Shown here in pieces: positions 12,301-22,600 of a stretch of DNA of 64,000 nucleotides. The DNA is taken from positions 6,830,501-6,894,500 of the forward strand of contig NC_081810.1 of assembly GCF_030704535.1 (NCBI RefSeq), read 5' to 3'. The notes beneath the pieces were generated by a model. That model was not told where the DNA came from. It searched no databases and worked only from the letters and a program-made list of their open reading frames with translations. The number at the start of each line of letters is the position of its first letter. Position 1 is the stretch's first letter. The position numbers and the translations under genes were made by a program. Source of the DNA: Vitis vinifera (Eukaryota > Streptophyta > Magnoliopsida > Vitales > Vitaceae).

Positions 12301-15300
12301 TCTATTCCATTGCTAACTTTGTGTCTTATGATCACCTGTCATCTTCCTCCAATGTCCTTGTAGCCTCTATAGATTCTATTTCCGTACCTAAAACTGTTAC
12401 AGAGGCCCTGAATCATCCTGGTTGGAAGAATGCAATGCTTGCAGAAATCTGTGCATTGGAGGATAATCATACATGGAAACTTGTCGATTTGCCTCAAGGA
12501 AAGAAAGTTGTTGGCTGCAAGTGGGTCTTTGCGGTAAAAGTTAATCCTGATGGCTCTGTGGTACGATTGAAAGCCAGGCTTGTAGCTAGAGGATATGCTC
12601 AGACATATGGAGTAGACTATTCTGATACTTTCTCTCCAGTTGCCAAACTCAATTCAGTTCGACTATTTATTTCTATTGCTGCTTCCCAACAGTGGATGAT
12701 ACATCAGTTAGACATCAAGAATGCTTTTCTTCATGGTGATCTAGAGGAAGAGGTCTATCTGGAGCAACCTCCTGGGTTTGTTGCTCAGGGGGAGTATGGG
12801 AAGGTTTGTCGTCTGAAAAAAGCTCTCTATGGATTGAAGCAGAGTCCCCGTGCTTGGTTTGGAAAATTCAGTAAGGAGATTCAAGCATTTGGCATGAACA
12901 AGAGCGAGAAAGATCACTCCGTTTTCTACAAGAAATCAGCTGCTGGTATCATACTTCTTGTGGTCTATGTCGATGATATAGTTATTACAGGAAATGATCA
13001 TGCAGGAATCTCTGATCTTAAGACATTCATGCATTCCAAGTTTCATACAAAGGACTTGGGTGAACTGAAGTATTTCCTGGGAATAGAAGTATCAAGGAGC
13101 AAGAAAGGGATGTTCTTATCACAAAGGAAGTATGTGCTTGATCTGCTTAAAGAGACCGGTAAGATAGAAGCAAAGCCATGTACTACCCCGATGGTTCCTA
13201 ATGTACAACTTATGCCAGATGATGGAGATCCCTTCTACAACCCTGAAAGGTATCGGAGAGTGGTTGGGAAGCTGAATTATCTCACCGTGACGCGACCAGA
13301 TATTGCATATGCAGTAAGTGTTGTTAGTCAGTTCACATCTGCGCCTACAATAAAGCATTGGGCGGCTTTAGAGCAGATTTTGTGCTACCTAAAGAAGGCT
13401 CCTGGTCTAGGCATACTATATAGTAGTCAAGGACACACTCGCATTGAGTGTTTTTCTGATGCGGATTGGGCAGGTTCTAAGTTTGATAGAAGATCCACTA
13501 CAGGTTATTGTGTGTTCTTTGGCGGGAATCTAGTGGCTTGGAAAAGTAAGAAGCAGAGTGTTGTATCCCGTTCGAGTGCAGAATCTGAGTACAGGGCCAT
13601 GTCACAGGCTACTTGTGAAATCATATGGATACATCAACTCTTATGTGAAGTGGGAATGAAGTGCACAATGCCAGCAAAGCTTTGGTGTGACAATCAAGCC
13701 GCTCTTCATATTGCTGCGAACCCAGTCTATCATGAAAGAACCAAACACATTGAGGTCGATTGTCACTTCATTCGTGAAAAGATTGAGGAAAATCTAGTCT
13801 CTACTGGCTATGTGAAGACTGGAGAGCAACTTGGGGATATTTTTACAAAAGCTCTAAATGGAACTCGAGTTGAGTACTTTTGTAACAAGCTGGGCATGAT
13901 CAACATCTATGCTCCAGCTTGAGGGGGAGTGTTAGCTGTATATATCTGTACATACCATAATTTGGTTGTTTCCTTAGGGATAATACCTTCCTAATTCAGG
14001 ACTCTCAATTGTATATATAAACAAGTATTATTCATCTAATAAATAACAAGGAATTGAGAATTACCTTGATTCGGTTACAAAGAACATCAACAACTCGGAA
14101 AAATAAATAACCTGAAGCAAGTTGGATTACCATAACAGTCTTAACAACTCAGAAAAATTTCCATGTTCCTCTATTGGTAGGAAAACCACACAATGTTGAA
14201 AAGGATGAAATATCAAGAAAACGGCAAACTTACTCATTAGACATTTCAACTGTAATTGTGGCCACACAAGTGCGAGCAAACAAAATTATATTGCACCATC
14301 TGGAAAGTTAATTAAAGATATTTTACCTTCAAATACTCATTGACTTCAGGATCAGTGTTGACAACAGCACCAACATCATTCACCAGCTTGACTATCCTTT
14401 TAGCATTGGTGTATGTAGCGAATGCTTTTCCTCCAATCATGATCGTGCGTGGTGTTGTATTCTTTCGTTCTTCAGGGCTCATCTCCTGCCATGATCATAT
14501 TTTTTTTTGAAAAAAAAAAAATCAATTACAGCTGTGCTTAAAATACATCTAGTGAAATATTTTCTCTGAAGTTCAACATTGAAGTGCTTTTGAACTAAAT
14601 GCTTCTACAAAATCTGTACTGAACTTTATTTTACTCAAAATACAGTTTGGATCATATCAAACGCCTATGATGGCATCTGGCACCCCAAAGTGTCTGGGTA
14701 ATAGCCATGAACAGAAGGATTTAAATAAACTTATTTTTTTTCCCTGTTCTTTTAATTCCAGAACAAGAATTGAAATCCTAAAGTCAGTGAACTAGAAAAA
14801 AAGATGGATAGCATAAAGTTGTGGGATCATAAAAAATGACAGAAACTAGGGAAGTTGGGAATAAACAGAGACAGATAATAGCAATACTGACAGTAAATTC
14901 ACTATTTGACTACATATTTTTCTTGGTATTCATTGTAATCAGGAACAAACTAATCAAAATGACATCCAACTTTTTGTGAGCATGACTACCGCAAAACAAT
15001 AGACATTGTTGGAAGTGTACCTTTAACTTCTTGTACCTATAGATTGCACCCAGAATATTTAGCAGCTGTCTCTTATATTCGTGGATGCGCTTGACTTGAA
15101 TGTCAAATAAACTATTTGGGTCAATGCTTTCACCTGTTACTTGCAGTATGTACTGTGCCAAACGCTGCTTGTTAGCCATCTTTGCAGATGCCCATTCAGC
15201 CTGGAATTCTTCATTGTCGGAAAACTATTGTAGAAGGGATTAGTATTGAATTGATATTATTACAATAACAGGAAGCATTTACTTTGAGGAAAATGATAAC

Positions 15301-18300
15301 TACATATGTTTAAGTTAGCTTTATACGTACTTTCCGTAGATTTGCAAGTTTGTCAAGGTTGGTAACCCATTCATCAGTTTTTAACCATTTGCTTATTATG
15401 TTACTAAGCTCAGGACTGCAAAACCGGAGCCACCGGCGAGGGGTAATGCCATTGGTTTTATTCTGGAACTTGGTGGGCCATATAGAGACATAGTCTGCAA
15501 ATAACTCGGCTTTTAAAATATCACTGTGTAACTGAGCAACACCATTTACCTGCACAAGGGTGGTCGAGAAAGTTGCTTTTCAAATTTGTACGTGCAAAAA
15601 AAATGGAGACAGAGAGAGAAGAGAGGAAGAGAGAAATTAAAGGAAGAAAGGATGATTGAAACAATGCATATATGGTTTTAAATAGTGTAATTAAGTCATG
15701 ACAGCAAGACCCATTTGGCCAAATCTGAGAAATACATATGCAGTTTTTGTTACTATGATCAACTTGTAATTGAAACTAGGGAAAAAGCTTAATAACAATT
15801 AAATAGGTCCATATTTACAGAGGAGATGTCCTCACAAATGATAACTTTTAAGCAATCATTTGCCTACTATAGCCATGCTATCAGAACTGGAATGAGAAAA
15901 TGGTTTATGTTTATCATGTGAGAGCAGCTATTTAGCTTTCTTGAAACCATCTAAGATTTGATTTTGGGGAAAGCTTAAAAGAGTATGTGCATTTTTAGTT
16001 CTCCAAAAAATAAACCTCTTACCGAATGTGCAGATACCACACACAGATTTGCCATCCGCACCACTGGCTTTTGGGGATTATTATCTAAGATACACATATT
16101 GGGAATTTTACTCTCAAGATCAGTTCGACTGGAGCGTATCATAGTGATGAACTGCAAAAAGTCTGTGGTTCAGTAATCAAATAATTTAAAATAACATATG
16201 CAGACATAGGAGAAATAAGAAATGGGTAGCCAGTTTACCCGCTTATCAATTTCTTCTATGATTTCCATATGGCGTGGAAGAAGCTTCCACATTACAACTT
16301 GTGACCATTTCTCAAGTGCTTCAGGAAGGACAGTGTGATTTGTATAGGCAATTGTTCTGATTCAATATTTTTGCCATAAAGTTGTATTAACATAAGAAAA
16401 AGCAACAGACAAAGAAGGTCATGCTGGAAAACCCATGAGCGAGTGTTCTATCAAACAAAAAACATAGTGAACCTTGATGTCACATCCCAAGCTTCATCCC
16501 ATGCAAGTCCTTCGTCATCCATCAGTAATCGCATCAATTCTGGAATTGCAAGAGTAGGATGTGTATCATTCAACTGCACTGCTACCTTACTGGGAAATTC
16601 AGACCATTGCCATGAGCCCCCATCTTTCCTCTCCTTGAATCTGAAAATAATGTCCTGTAACTCTTACCAAGATTAGAGATGATTCACAAAATTTGGAATG
16701 GAAACTAATAGCTGCAAATGCCATCATTATAACCTAGGGATTGATAATGCATTGAATCTTCCATGGATGCACAGAAATTGTCCTTAAGACGAAGACCTAG
16801 TGTAACGTGAGCATGAACATCTCCTTTAACTAATACCTGAAACAGGGTTTAAGCATATAGGTATACCTTTATAAAAGCACCAAAACCTCAGATTATGTTT
16901 AAAGAAGTGTCTTTGGAGCTTGATGAGCTCTTGTTTCTATTTTGGGGGTATTGTACAGGGCTTGAGTTATAAGCCCTACCATCATAAACAGAGCACTACA
17001 AGAGTCCCACATACAAAATTTCAATGGAAACCATCTTGTGAGTCAATTACATGAGCCAATCAAGGTCTGGTGCTCTCTCCCGTTCAATGGAACTCTGATG
17101 GGCAAATGTTGTTTATTTTATTGTATGTTGGGGCTAAATAAAAGAAATATGATGATATGGTACATTGTTTAATTGCATGTTTAAAATATTTGAATAGAAT
17201 GGAGAGACCATAGGAAGAACGGCACTCTTTTTTTTTTTTTGATAGGCACATGAAAAATAATAATATAAATTAGAGGAGAAAATACAAGAAGGATGAAGCT
17301 AAGGCACACTAAAGTATTTAGGGAAGGGCACTCTCATCCTAAACAAATGTAATGGTTGATACTTGCCATAAGCAATGTGGGCATGATTATGCAGGAATGC
17401 AAGTCCTCTGTCCATTTGCAATTTTGGCCAACCATATCACCACCACCCAGATGCATGAATATAATAAATAAAAGTGTAGGATAGTAAGAAGTATTTTTTC
17501 AAGAAGATAATTAATTTGAATCTCAAAGTAGTACAAATCCATCTTGAAATGCATGGATAACATGAGGATGTGTAGGATGCAAAGTCAACAAACTCCTATT
17601 GAGAAAAACAATAGAAATCATAAACATAATAATAACGGATCACAAAGAAGAGAAGGAACCAACCTGAAGTGAGGCACTGCATAGGAAAAATTGTTGCTTT
17701 AGTCGCAAAAGCTTTCCACTTTCTGTAGCATCTCCAGGATATAGAACAGCACAAATCTGAAAAATGTCAATACATTGTCAGTATGCTTCAGGAAAACAAC
17801 TGAAATACATGAATTTGATGATAAATGATTAAATAAAAAAAGCTCATCAAATAATCATTAGCTTAGAGAGTAAAATGAGTTCATATGCTAGAGGACACCA
17901 ACATCTCAAACAGAATGAGGGAGAGGGAAAGGGCCTACACTAGCACAAAACATTAAACTTCATAAAGAGGACAATGAATAAATGCTTGATGCACCCTCCT
18001 TTCACAGGGGGGCAATGAATAACCAACCTGCTGAGCTTGAGAATGAAGCTGTGCAGCAACTTCATATTGTCCATCATTAAACTGAAATAAGTTAAAATCC
18101 TCAGCACCAGCTTTTGCTTCCCAGAGACGAAGGCTTATAGTGTTTTTGGTTTTGTATCCTGGAATTGGCACATCATAGGCTAGAGCCTTCATGACCTCTC
18201 CCCCAATCCATTTACGGCTGCAATACATTAAAAGCAGGAAGAATCACATAATGAATGTGCAAATGTTGATCTAAATTAGATTAAGACTTAAAGATAAGAA

Positions 18301-21300
18301 AGCCTTTGAAAGCTATTAATGGTCCCCATAGCTGTTAACTCATAAGATGTATCGTGTATCTTTTTTCTATTTTTCTATATTGTGTATTGTATCGTATCAT
18401 GTACCATCGGTTTTTTTATATGGTGAAAAAGAAAAAAAAATTGTATATCTATGCATATATTTTGAAAGCATGATATATAGACTAATATATAACCAATTTT
18501 ATGAAAAAACATTAAGATTTAAAGAGTTAAACTATATTATATCATATGAAAACATTGAATATTATACCAAGTCCTCTAGGATTTGGGATGGGGTGGAAGA
18601 GAGATTTCAAAAAAGATTAGCATTGTGGAAGAGGCAGTATCTTTCAAAAGGTGGAAGGTTGACCTTGGTGAAGAGCACTTTGTCCAGTATGTCTATTTAC
18701 TTTATGTCTCTCTTTGTCATTCCAAGGAGAGTAGCCGCTAGACTAGAGAAGATTCAAATAGACTTTTTGTGGGGAGGAGGTGCTTTAGAACAAAAGCCAC
18801 ACTTGGTGAGATGGGCTATTGTTTGGTTGGACAAACAACAAGAAGGCTTGGGTATCAGAGATTTAACCTTCCTCAATGAGGCTCTCTTAGGCAAGTGGTC
18901 TTGGAGATTTGCAAGTGAAAGGGACCCTCTTTGGAAACGGATGATTGTCGGCAAGTATGGGCAAGTTGAGGGGGGTTGGTGTTCTAAAGTTGTTAGGGAA
19001 GGACATGGTGTGGGGGTGTGGAAGGCTATTAGAGGCAAATGGGAGATGTTCAAAACAAGAACTGGGTTTACAATTGGGTTTGGAAATAGGGTGAAGTTCT
19101 AGAAGGACAAGTGGTGTGGGGATTCATCCTTGAGGGAGTCCTTTCTTGAGCTTTATTCCATAGTCTCCTTTAAAGATGCTTGGGTGAGTGACCTTTGGGA
19201 GGATGGTGATTGGAGTCCTAGGTTTACGAGGCAACTGCATGGTTGAGAGCTAAAGGAGGTGCAAGCCTTTTTGGGAAGATTGTCAGCACACCCCTTGTTT
19301 GTGGAGACCAATGATGCCATGGTATGATTGCCTACAAAGGATGATGCTTTCTCTGTTAAGTCCTTCTACTCCTCCTTGGCCGATAGGAGAGTGGAACCGT
19401 TCCCCCATGGTATTGTTTGGAATTTTTGGGTGCCCTTGAGAATTAGCTTCTTTGCTTGGGAAGCAACTTGGGCCAAGATTTTGACTTTGGATCAACTCAA
19501 AAAGAGGGGTTGGAGGATTTCTAATAGATGTTACTTGTGTAAGGAAGAATAAGAAACTAGCGACCATATTCTCATCCATTGTTCAAAAGCTCGTTTGTTA
19601 TGGCAGTTGATCTTTGCACTTTCTGGCATTCAATAGGTGTTGAGTCGTTCAGTTAGAGAGGTCCTTCTGAGTTGGCATGGATCTTTTGTGGGTAAAAAGA
19701 GGAAGAATGCTTGGAAAACTACTCTGTTGTGTATGCTTTAGGCTTTAAGGCGGGAGAGAAATAAGAGGGCTTTTGACAACTTTGAAAGCACGGATCAAAC
19801 AATTAAAAATTCTTTTTTGTATCTATATTGGGATTGGTTGGATTGTGCATTGAGGGTGGATCTTTATCATTGTTAGACTTTGTGGATTGGGTAGGCTCAC
19901 AATAGGGTGCGGTAACGAGTTTTTGTGTCTTCGCGCCTTTTTGTCATTTTTTCTTTGTATATGACGTGTATACTTTCTTTCTTTTAATACAATTCTCATT
20001 TACCTATCAAAAAAAAAAAAAAAAAAACAACATTGAATATTAGAATTTTGAAAAGTTCAAATTAACAAGATATGACTTTAATGTATAGATTCATCACATA
20101 ATCTACAAAAATAAACTTCTTGAATTTTTAGTCGTGATTTTTAGTTCCAAATTCTAACTGGACATATGCATTTATGTGTGTTGATTGATATATAAAGACA
20201 TATATATAACATTTGACAACAAGAATGTAGTTCTCATATAAAATTATTTTAACTATTTCTCCTTTTATGATCAATTTTTAATCTTTTAATAATTTTTAAA
20301 CAATTAATATAATATATTCTTTTAACAAAAAAAAATTGAATTTGATTTTTTTTTTAAATAATAAAAAATGGTTGAAGATGCATATATCGTTGTATCATTA
20401 TATCACATACCATATCATGTATCGTATATGTACTGTAGACTTTAAGATAAGATACGGATTGCAAAATATAGCAATTTCCATAAAAGTTCCATTGTATCAT
20501 TGTATTGTAAGTTTTTAACAACTATGATGGTCCCTCATAAGTGATAACACGACATTCTTGAACTAAATTGGTTCAAAGACAAACTAAGCCTTGAAACTAC
20601 ACTTACGATCCAGAGGGACTGACTGCAACGTGACCAAAGAATCTGACAGGAAATACAACATCATGCCTGACAACTTCCCAAGGACTGAACTTCTGCATAA
20701 AACCACCATAATTACACATCATGAGAACCTCATAAAATAAACAATTTTAGACACAGATTTGAGATGAAATCAAACCTCAAGCCAATCTTCGGCAATTTCT
20801 TCTTGGCCCTCCTTCGTGATCTTTTGCTTGAACAGCCCATATCTGTATCTCAAACCATATCCCCACGCAGGCAAATTTAATGTTGCCATGGAGTCAAGAA
20901 AGCATGAAGCAAGCCTTCCCAGTCCACCATTTCCTAGTGCCGCATCTTTTTCCTATAAGATATCATTTCTTATAATCATCAAAGTTCAAAAGTTGAGACC
21001 AAACGCAGAGATATCATTATTTCAAATAAACTACAATCGAAGAATGCAGACTACGGCATTTTGTTCAGAACTGGAAATTGAAATGGTGGACCTAGATTCA
21101 TATTGTAGGACAGAAAGTTGAGATGAAGACTTGTTGATTATTGACAACAACTGCCCACAAAGCAAAATAAAGTTTAATTACATGGACTATTGTTGATATG
21201 ATATTCAACTGAACCTACATCTTGCATGTCATAGCTATACTCTTCAATAACTGCTACAGACTTCCACAAGCTTTTGCAGCCTATAATTATCTATAACTTA

Positions 21301-22567
21301 ACACATGTAATCAAGAAAAAAGGCAAATCTAATAAATGGTGAAATGATTAAAAAATTAAGGATCTCAATGATACAGTGTCTTGACATGATAACATGGACA
21401 AAATCTTTGAAAAACAAAGTTTTATATATAAAAAATTGTAAGAGATGGGGCAACCTGCTCAGCAATTTCCTCAAGTCCATGCCCCAGCTTATTTAAAGCA
21501 TCAGCATATGCATCTTGGATGTTAAGGTTTCCAATTGCATTTGTCAAGGCACGCCCTTGAAGATACTCCATGGATAAGTAGTATGTTTGCTTTGGATCAG
21601 TCTTGTGATAGTGAACATATGTATCATTCCATTGCTGCAAAGTGATCAACACATTAGCAGAGGCATCATTAATCCAGCTGCATTTTGTGAATAAGAAAGA
21701 GAAAACAACCTAATTTATCCATAATCTCAGAGCTAAGATTCATTGTACAAAGTAAAAAAAAAAAAGCACAGTTAATTAAAATATTTTCATGAGTGAATTT
21801 GATTACACATATCCCAATGTTTAGTTCTATGGAAAAATTTAAGTTGTTATTTCCTTTTTGTGCAGCGGAAAGCTTTAAATCAACATTTCCTTCACTATAT
21901 TATATCTCATTAATATCAGATATTAAGCATTTAAGCCTCACAAGCACACTTTAATTTTGTTATATATCTTTTTAAGAAAATAACGTAAAAAAATCATGGT
22001 GAAAACCAGATCTACAATATTCCATATCTGAAGAGGATTAAGTAATTAACAAGGCTGAAGTTAGTAAGCAACGTATTTTTCTTCACCAGGGAGGGACAAA
22101 ATCACTCATTTTACATTTAGTTCGTATGGAATTTTAGCAGAAACATTCCAATCTAAAATACATCTACAAGATATCAATATTTAGAAAAATGAATAAAATT
22201 GCAGATGTAAAATAATGACATCACTTCCCTACCCCAATTTTATGAATAAAATAGCATTATTTCAAACTATGCCAAATTTGAAAAGCATCAATAAAGTACA
22301 AACTCCTGAATGTGTCCTTTTAATTCCTTAACTTCCAGATCTAACATGTCTTACTTGTATCAGACGATCGCGGACACTCTCAGCTGTTGCATAATAAGCT
22401 TGCTCTGGCTCAAACTTGAAAGGAGAAAAATGAGGACTGTATTGCACATGGTAATTGATATTAGATGCAATCTCAGCAGGTTCTTCAGCCAAGGGGTGAG
22501 CAATAGCCGGAATTTCAGCAGGGATGCCAGGCGCAGCACTACCATTATTAGCTTTCTTGGTTGCCAT
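6336..22567 (-). CDS. PHS2: Alpha-1,4-glucan phosphorylase, cytosolic H isozyme
   Basis: The enzyme removes glucose-1-phosphate from alpha-1,4-glucans using pyridoxal phosphate; the cytosolic form works on heteroglycans downstream of starch/maltose breakdown. Fifteen minus-strand exons join in frame: 22567-22355, 21634-21455, 20952-20776, 20692-20607, 18217-18028, 17756-17664, 16654-16473, 16356-16239, 16151-16023, 15549-15331, 15224-15021, 14485-14327, 8180-7917, 7346-7156, 6462-6336 (2532 nt, 843 aa). Signatures include [47 protein letters not shown] and [14 protein letters not shown], whose lysine (about residue 689) is the PLP-binding one. There is no transit peptide and no 78-residue insertion typical of the plastid L isozyme, and the length fits the H type. 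The start is the ATG at 22567, followed by ATKKANNG. Intron 12 carries a copia element and intron 4 a LINE, which stretch the gene to 16 kb, but all splice sites look intact. Confidence 0.95.
6804..6901. repeat. 51-base tandem repeat, two units, in the last intron of the phosphorylase gene
   Basis: The segment beginning TTTTGGATCGTATAGGA at 6804 recurs as TTTTGGATCATATAGGA at 6855, and both copies end in AGTTTTTCTAG. The period is 51 bases with a few differences. No function is apparent. Confidence 0.7.
8555..8704 (+). repeat. 5' LTR of the intact copia element
   Basis: This 150-base repeat is bounded by TG...CA and matches 13930-14079 with no difference seen by eye. It contains a TATA motif (TGTATATATAAAC, about 8634-8646) that could start transcription of the element. 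AAGAA immediately precedes it. Confidence 0.95.
8705..8716 (+). promoter_or_regulatory. Primer-binding site of the copia element (initiator tRNA-Met)
   Basis: TGGTATCAGAGC follows the 5' LTR with no gap. This is the standard plant PBS complementary to the 3' end of initiator tRNA-Met. Confidence 0.9.
8832..8980 (+). repeat. TRIM-like LTR embedded in the copia leader
   Basis: A 149-base block runs from TGTGATGTCCCACATCGG to GGGTCGTTACA and is followed two bases later by another TGGTATCAGAGCC (8983-8995). It has the layout of an LTR plus PBS. The preceding stretch, 8717-8831, looks like the internal part of the same small element (TGACCCCGGTGTGGGGG, GTTTGTTTGG). A diverged copy in the reverse block order, LTR then internal part, lies at 34149-34400. 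The motif family is common in plant TRIM/LARD-type repeats (general knowledge). Confidence 0.7.
9135..9214 (+). repeat. 43-base direct duplication in the copia leader
   Basis: GCTTGAGGCCGCCGTTTC starts at 9135 and again at 9178, and each copy continues through TTCACC-ATTTGACGTCCC. The period is 43 bases. It sits in a GC-rich leader segment (about 9060-9640) whose composition differs sharply from the gag-pol region. Confidence 0.8.
9774..13922 (+). CDS. Copia gag-pol polyprotein (intact)
   Basis: A single frame of 1382 aa from the ATG at 9774 (MEESKNSV) encodes all parts needed for copia transposition. In order: a gag (UBN2-like) region; a CCHC zinc knuckle ([14 protein letters not shown]); protease ([11 protein letters not shown]); GAG-pre-integrase HRLGHP-type motif (CRLGHPS) with paired cysteines CESCHFAKH; integrase with D (HSDVWGP), D (FVDDFSR) and [10 protein letters not shown]; reverse transcriptase with [19 protein letters not shown] and the YVDD box; and RNase H ([28 protein letters not shown]). 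No stop or frameshift was seen. The frame can be extended upstream to 9699, but only with a non-ATG codon. The GAGGGGGAG tract follows the stop directly. Confidence 0.95.
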   Translation: MEESKNSVADIVPIVSKITEHKLNGSNYIEWSKTIKIYLRSVAKDDHLTEEPPNDHTRKLWMQDDARLFLQMKNSINSDIVGLLSHCEFVKELMDYLDFLYSGKGNVSRMYDVWNAFHCPEKGAKSLTAYFMDFKKVYEELNALMPFSPDVRVQQAQREQMAVMSFLSGLPSEFETAKSQILSGSDIGSLQEVFSRVLRTENVSSSQHTNVLVAKGENAENARRVNNRGGNRAFENRGNDSSTTIVCFYCHEAGHTKKNCRKLQNRNRRIQTANVATSDTATFSDSSNKIVTMTAEEFSKYSQYQDALKASTPVSALAESGKTCLVSSSNKWIIDSGATDHMTGNHKTFSTFRTHSAPPVTVADGSTYEIKGSGTVKPTSSITLSSVLNLPNLAFNLISVSKLTKNLNCSVSFFPDHCVFQDLMTKRTFGKGHVSDGLYILDEWVPRPVACVSTASPVEAHCRLGHPSLPVLKKLCPQFDTLPSLDCESCHFAKHHRSSLGPRLNKRAESLFELVHSDVWGPCPVTSQTGFRYFVTFVDDFSRMTWIYFMKNRSKVFSHFCAFSAEIKTQYDVSVKILRSDNGKEYVSNSFQNYMSHNGILHQTSCVDTPSQNGVAERKNRHLLETARALMFQMKVPKQFWADAVSTACFLINRMPTVVLKGDIPYKVIHPQKSLFPLAPRIFGCTCYVRDTRPFVTKLDPKALQCVFLGYSRLQKGYRCFSPDLNKYLVSTDVGFSEDTSFFSSPTSSASAEDEEWLVYQVVNSKPTVGQSSVVDSDASLAPSGPVVHIPPAPAKPPIVQVYSRRPVTTDTCPAPAPSSSDPSSDLDLPISLRKGKRHCKSIYSIANFVSYDHLSSSSNVLVASIDSISVPKTVTEALNHPGWKNAMLAEICALEDNHTWKLVDLPQGKKVVGCKWVFAVKVNPDGSVVRLKARLVARGYAQTYGVDYSDTFSPVAKLNSVRLFISIAASQQWMIHQLDIKNAFLHGDLEEEVYLEQPPGFVAQGEYGKVCRLKKALYGLKQSPRAWFGKFSKEIQAFGMNKSEKDHSVFYKKSAAGIILLVVYVDDIVITGNDHAGISDLKTFMHSKFHTKDLGELKYFLGIEVSRSKKGMFLSQRKYVLDLLKETGKIEAKPCTTPMVPNVQLMPDDGDPFYNPERYRRVVGKLNYLTVTRPDIAYAVSVVSQFTSAPTIKHWAALEQILCYLKKAPGLGILYSSQGHTRIECFSDADWAGSKFDRRSTTGYCVFFGGNLVAWKSKKQSVVSRSSAESEYRAMSQATCEIIWIHQLLCEVGMKCTMPAKLWCDNQAALHIAANPVYHERTKHIEVDCHFIREKIEENLVSTGYVKTGEQLGDIFTKALNGTRVEYFCNKLGMINIYAPA
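13921..13929 (+). promoter_or_regulatory. Polypurine tract of the intact copia element
   Basis: GAGGGGGAG overlaps the end of the gag-pol stop codon and abuts the 3' LTR. This is the usual site for plus-strand DNA priming. Confidence 0.85.
13930..14079 (+). repeat. 3' LTR of the intact copia element
   Basis: This 150-base repeat appears identical to 8555-8704 and is followed directly by AAGAA, the second copy of the target-site duplication. Confidence 0.95.
18565..20028 (+). mobile_element. 5'-truncated L1-type LINE in intron 4 of the phosphorylase gene
   Basis: The plus strand encodes the C-terminal part of a LINE polyprotein: [33 protein letters not shown], the zf-RVT region with [20 protein letters not shown], and CYLCKEE. 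Stops follow at several places (about 19100, 19245, 19328, 19550). It ends in ACCTATC plus a run of about 19 A. A perfect 14-base duplication, AACATTGAATATTA, flanks it at 18551-18564 and 20029-20042, so both ends of the insertion are defined. It is antisense to the host gene and no longer codes for an intact protein. Confidence 0.92.
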
Positions 22568-22600
22568 GACCAATTTTTTTCACCAACTTCTAGGAAATAC

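Larger units (their letters stand above)
8555..14079 (+). mobile_element. Intact Ty1/copia LTR retrotransposon in intron 12 of the phosphorylase gene
   Basis: The 5.5-kb element has 150-base LTRs (8555-8704 and 13930-14079) that start TGTTAG, end GGTTACA and look identical base for base. A 5-base target duplication, AAGAA, flanks it at 8550-8554 and 14080-14084. It has a primer-binding site directly after the 5' LTR, a polypurine tract directly before the 3' LTR, and one uninterrupted gag-pol frame. Short LTRs with a single frame resemble Ale/Retrofit-type copia elements (family inference). It lies antisense to the host gene. Identical LTRs point to a recent insertion. Its leader is unusual and contains a second LTR-like block. 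Confidence 0.95.

Noticed and set aside
16736-16848. Exon-like open stretch on the minus strand in a phosphorylase intron, preceded by TTTCAG
   Set aside because: It encodes about 37 residues that do not belong to glucan phosphorylase. The flanking coding exons join in frame without it, so it is probably chance.
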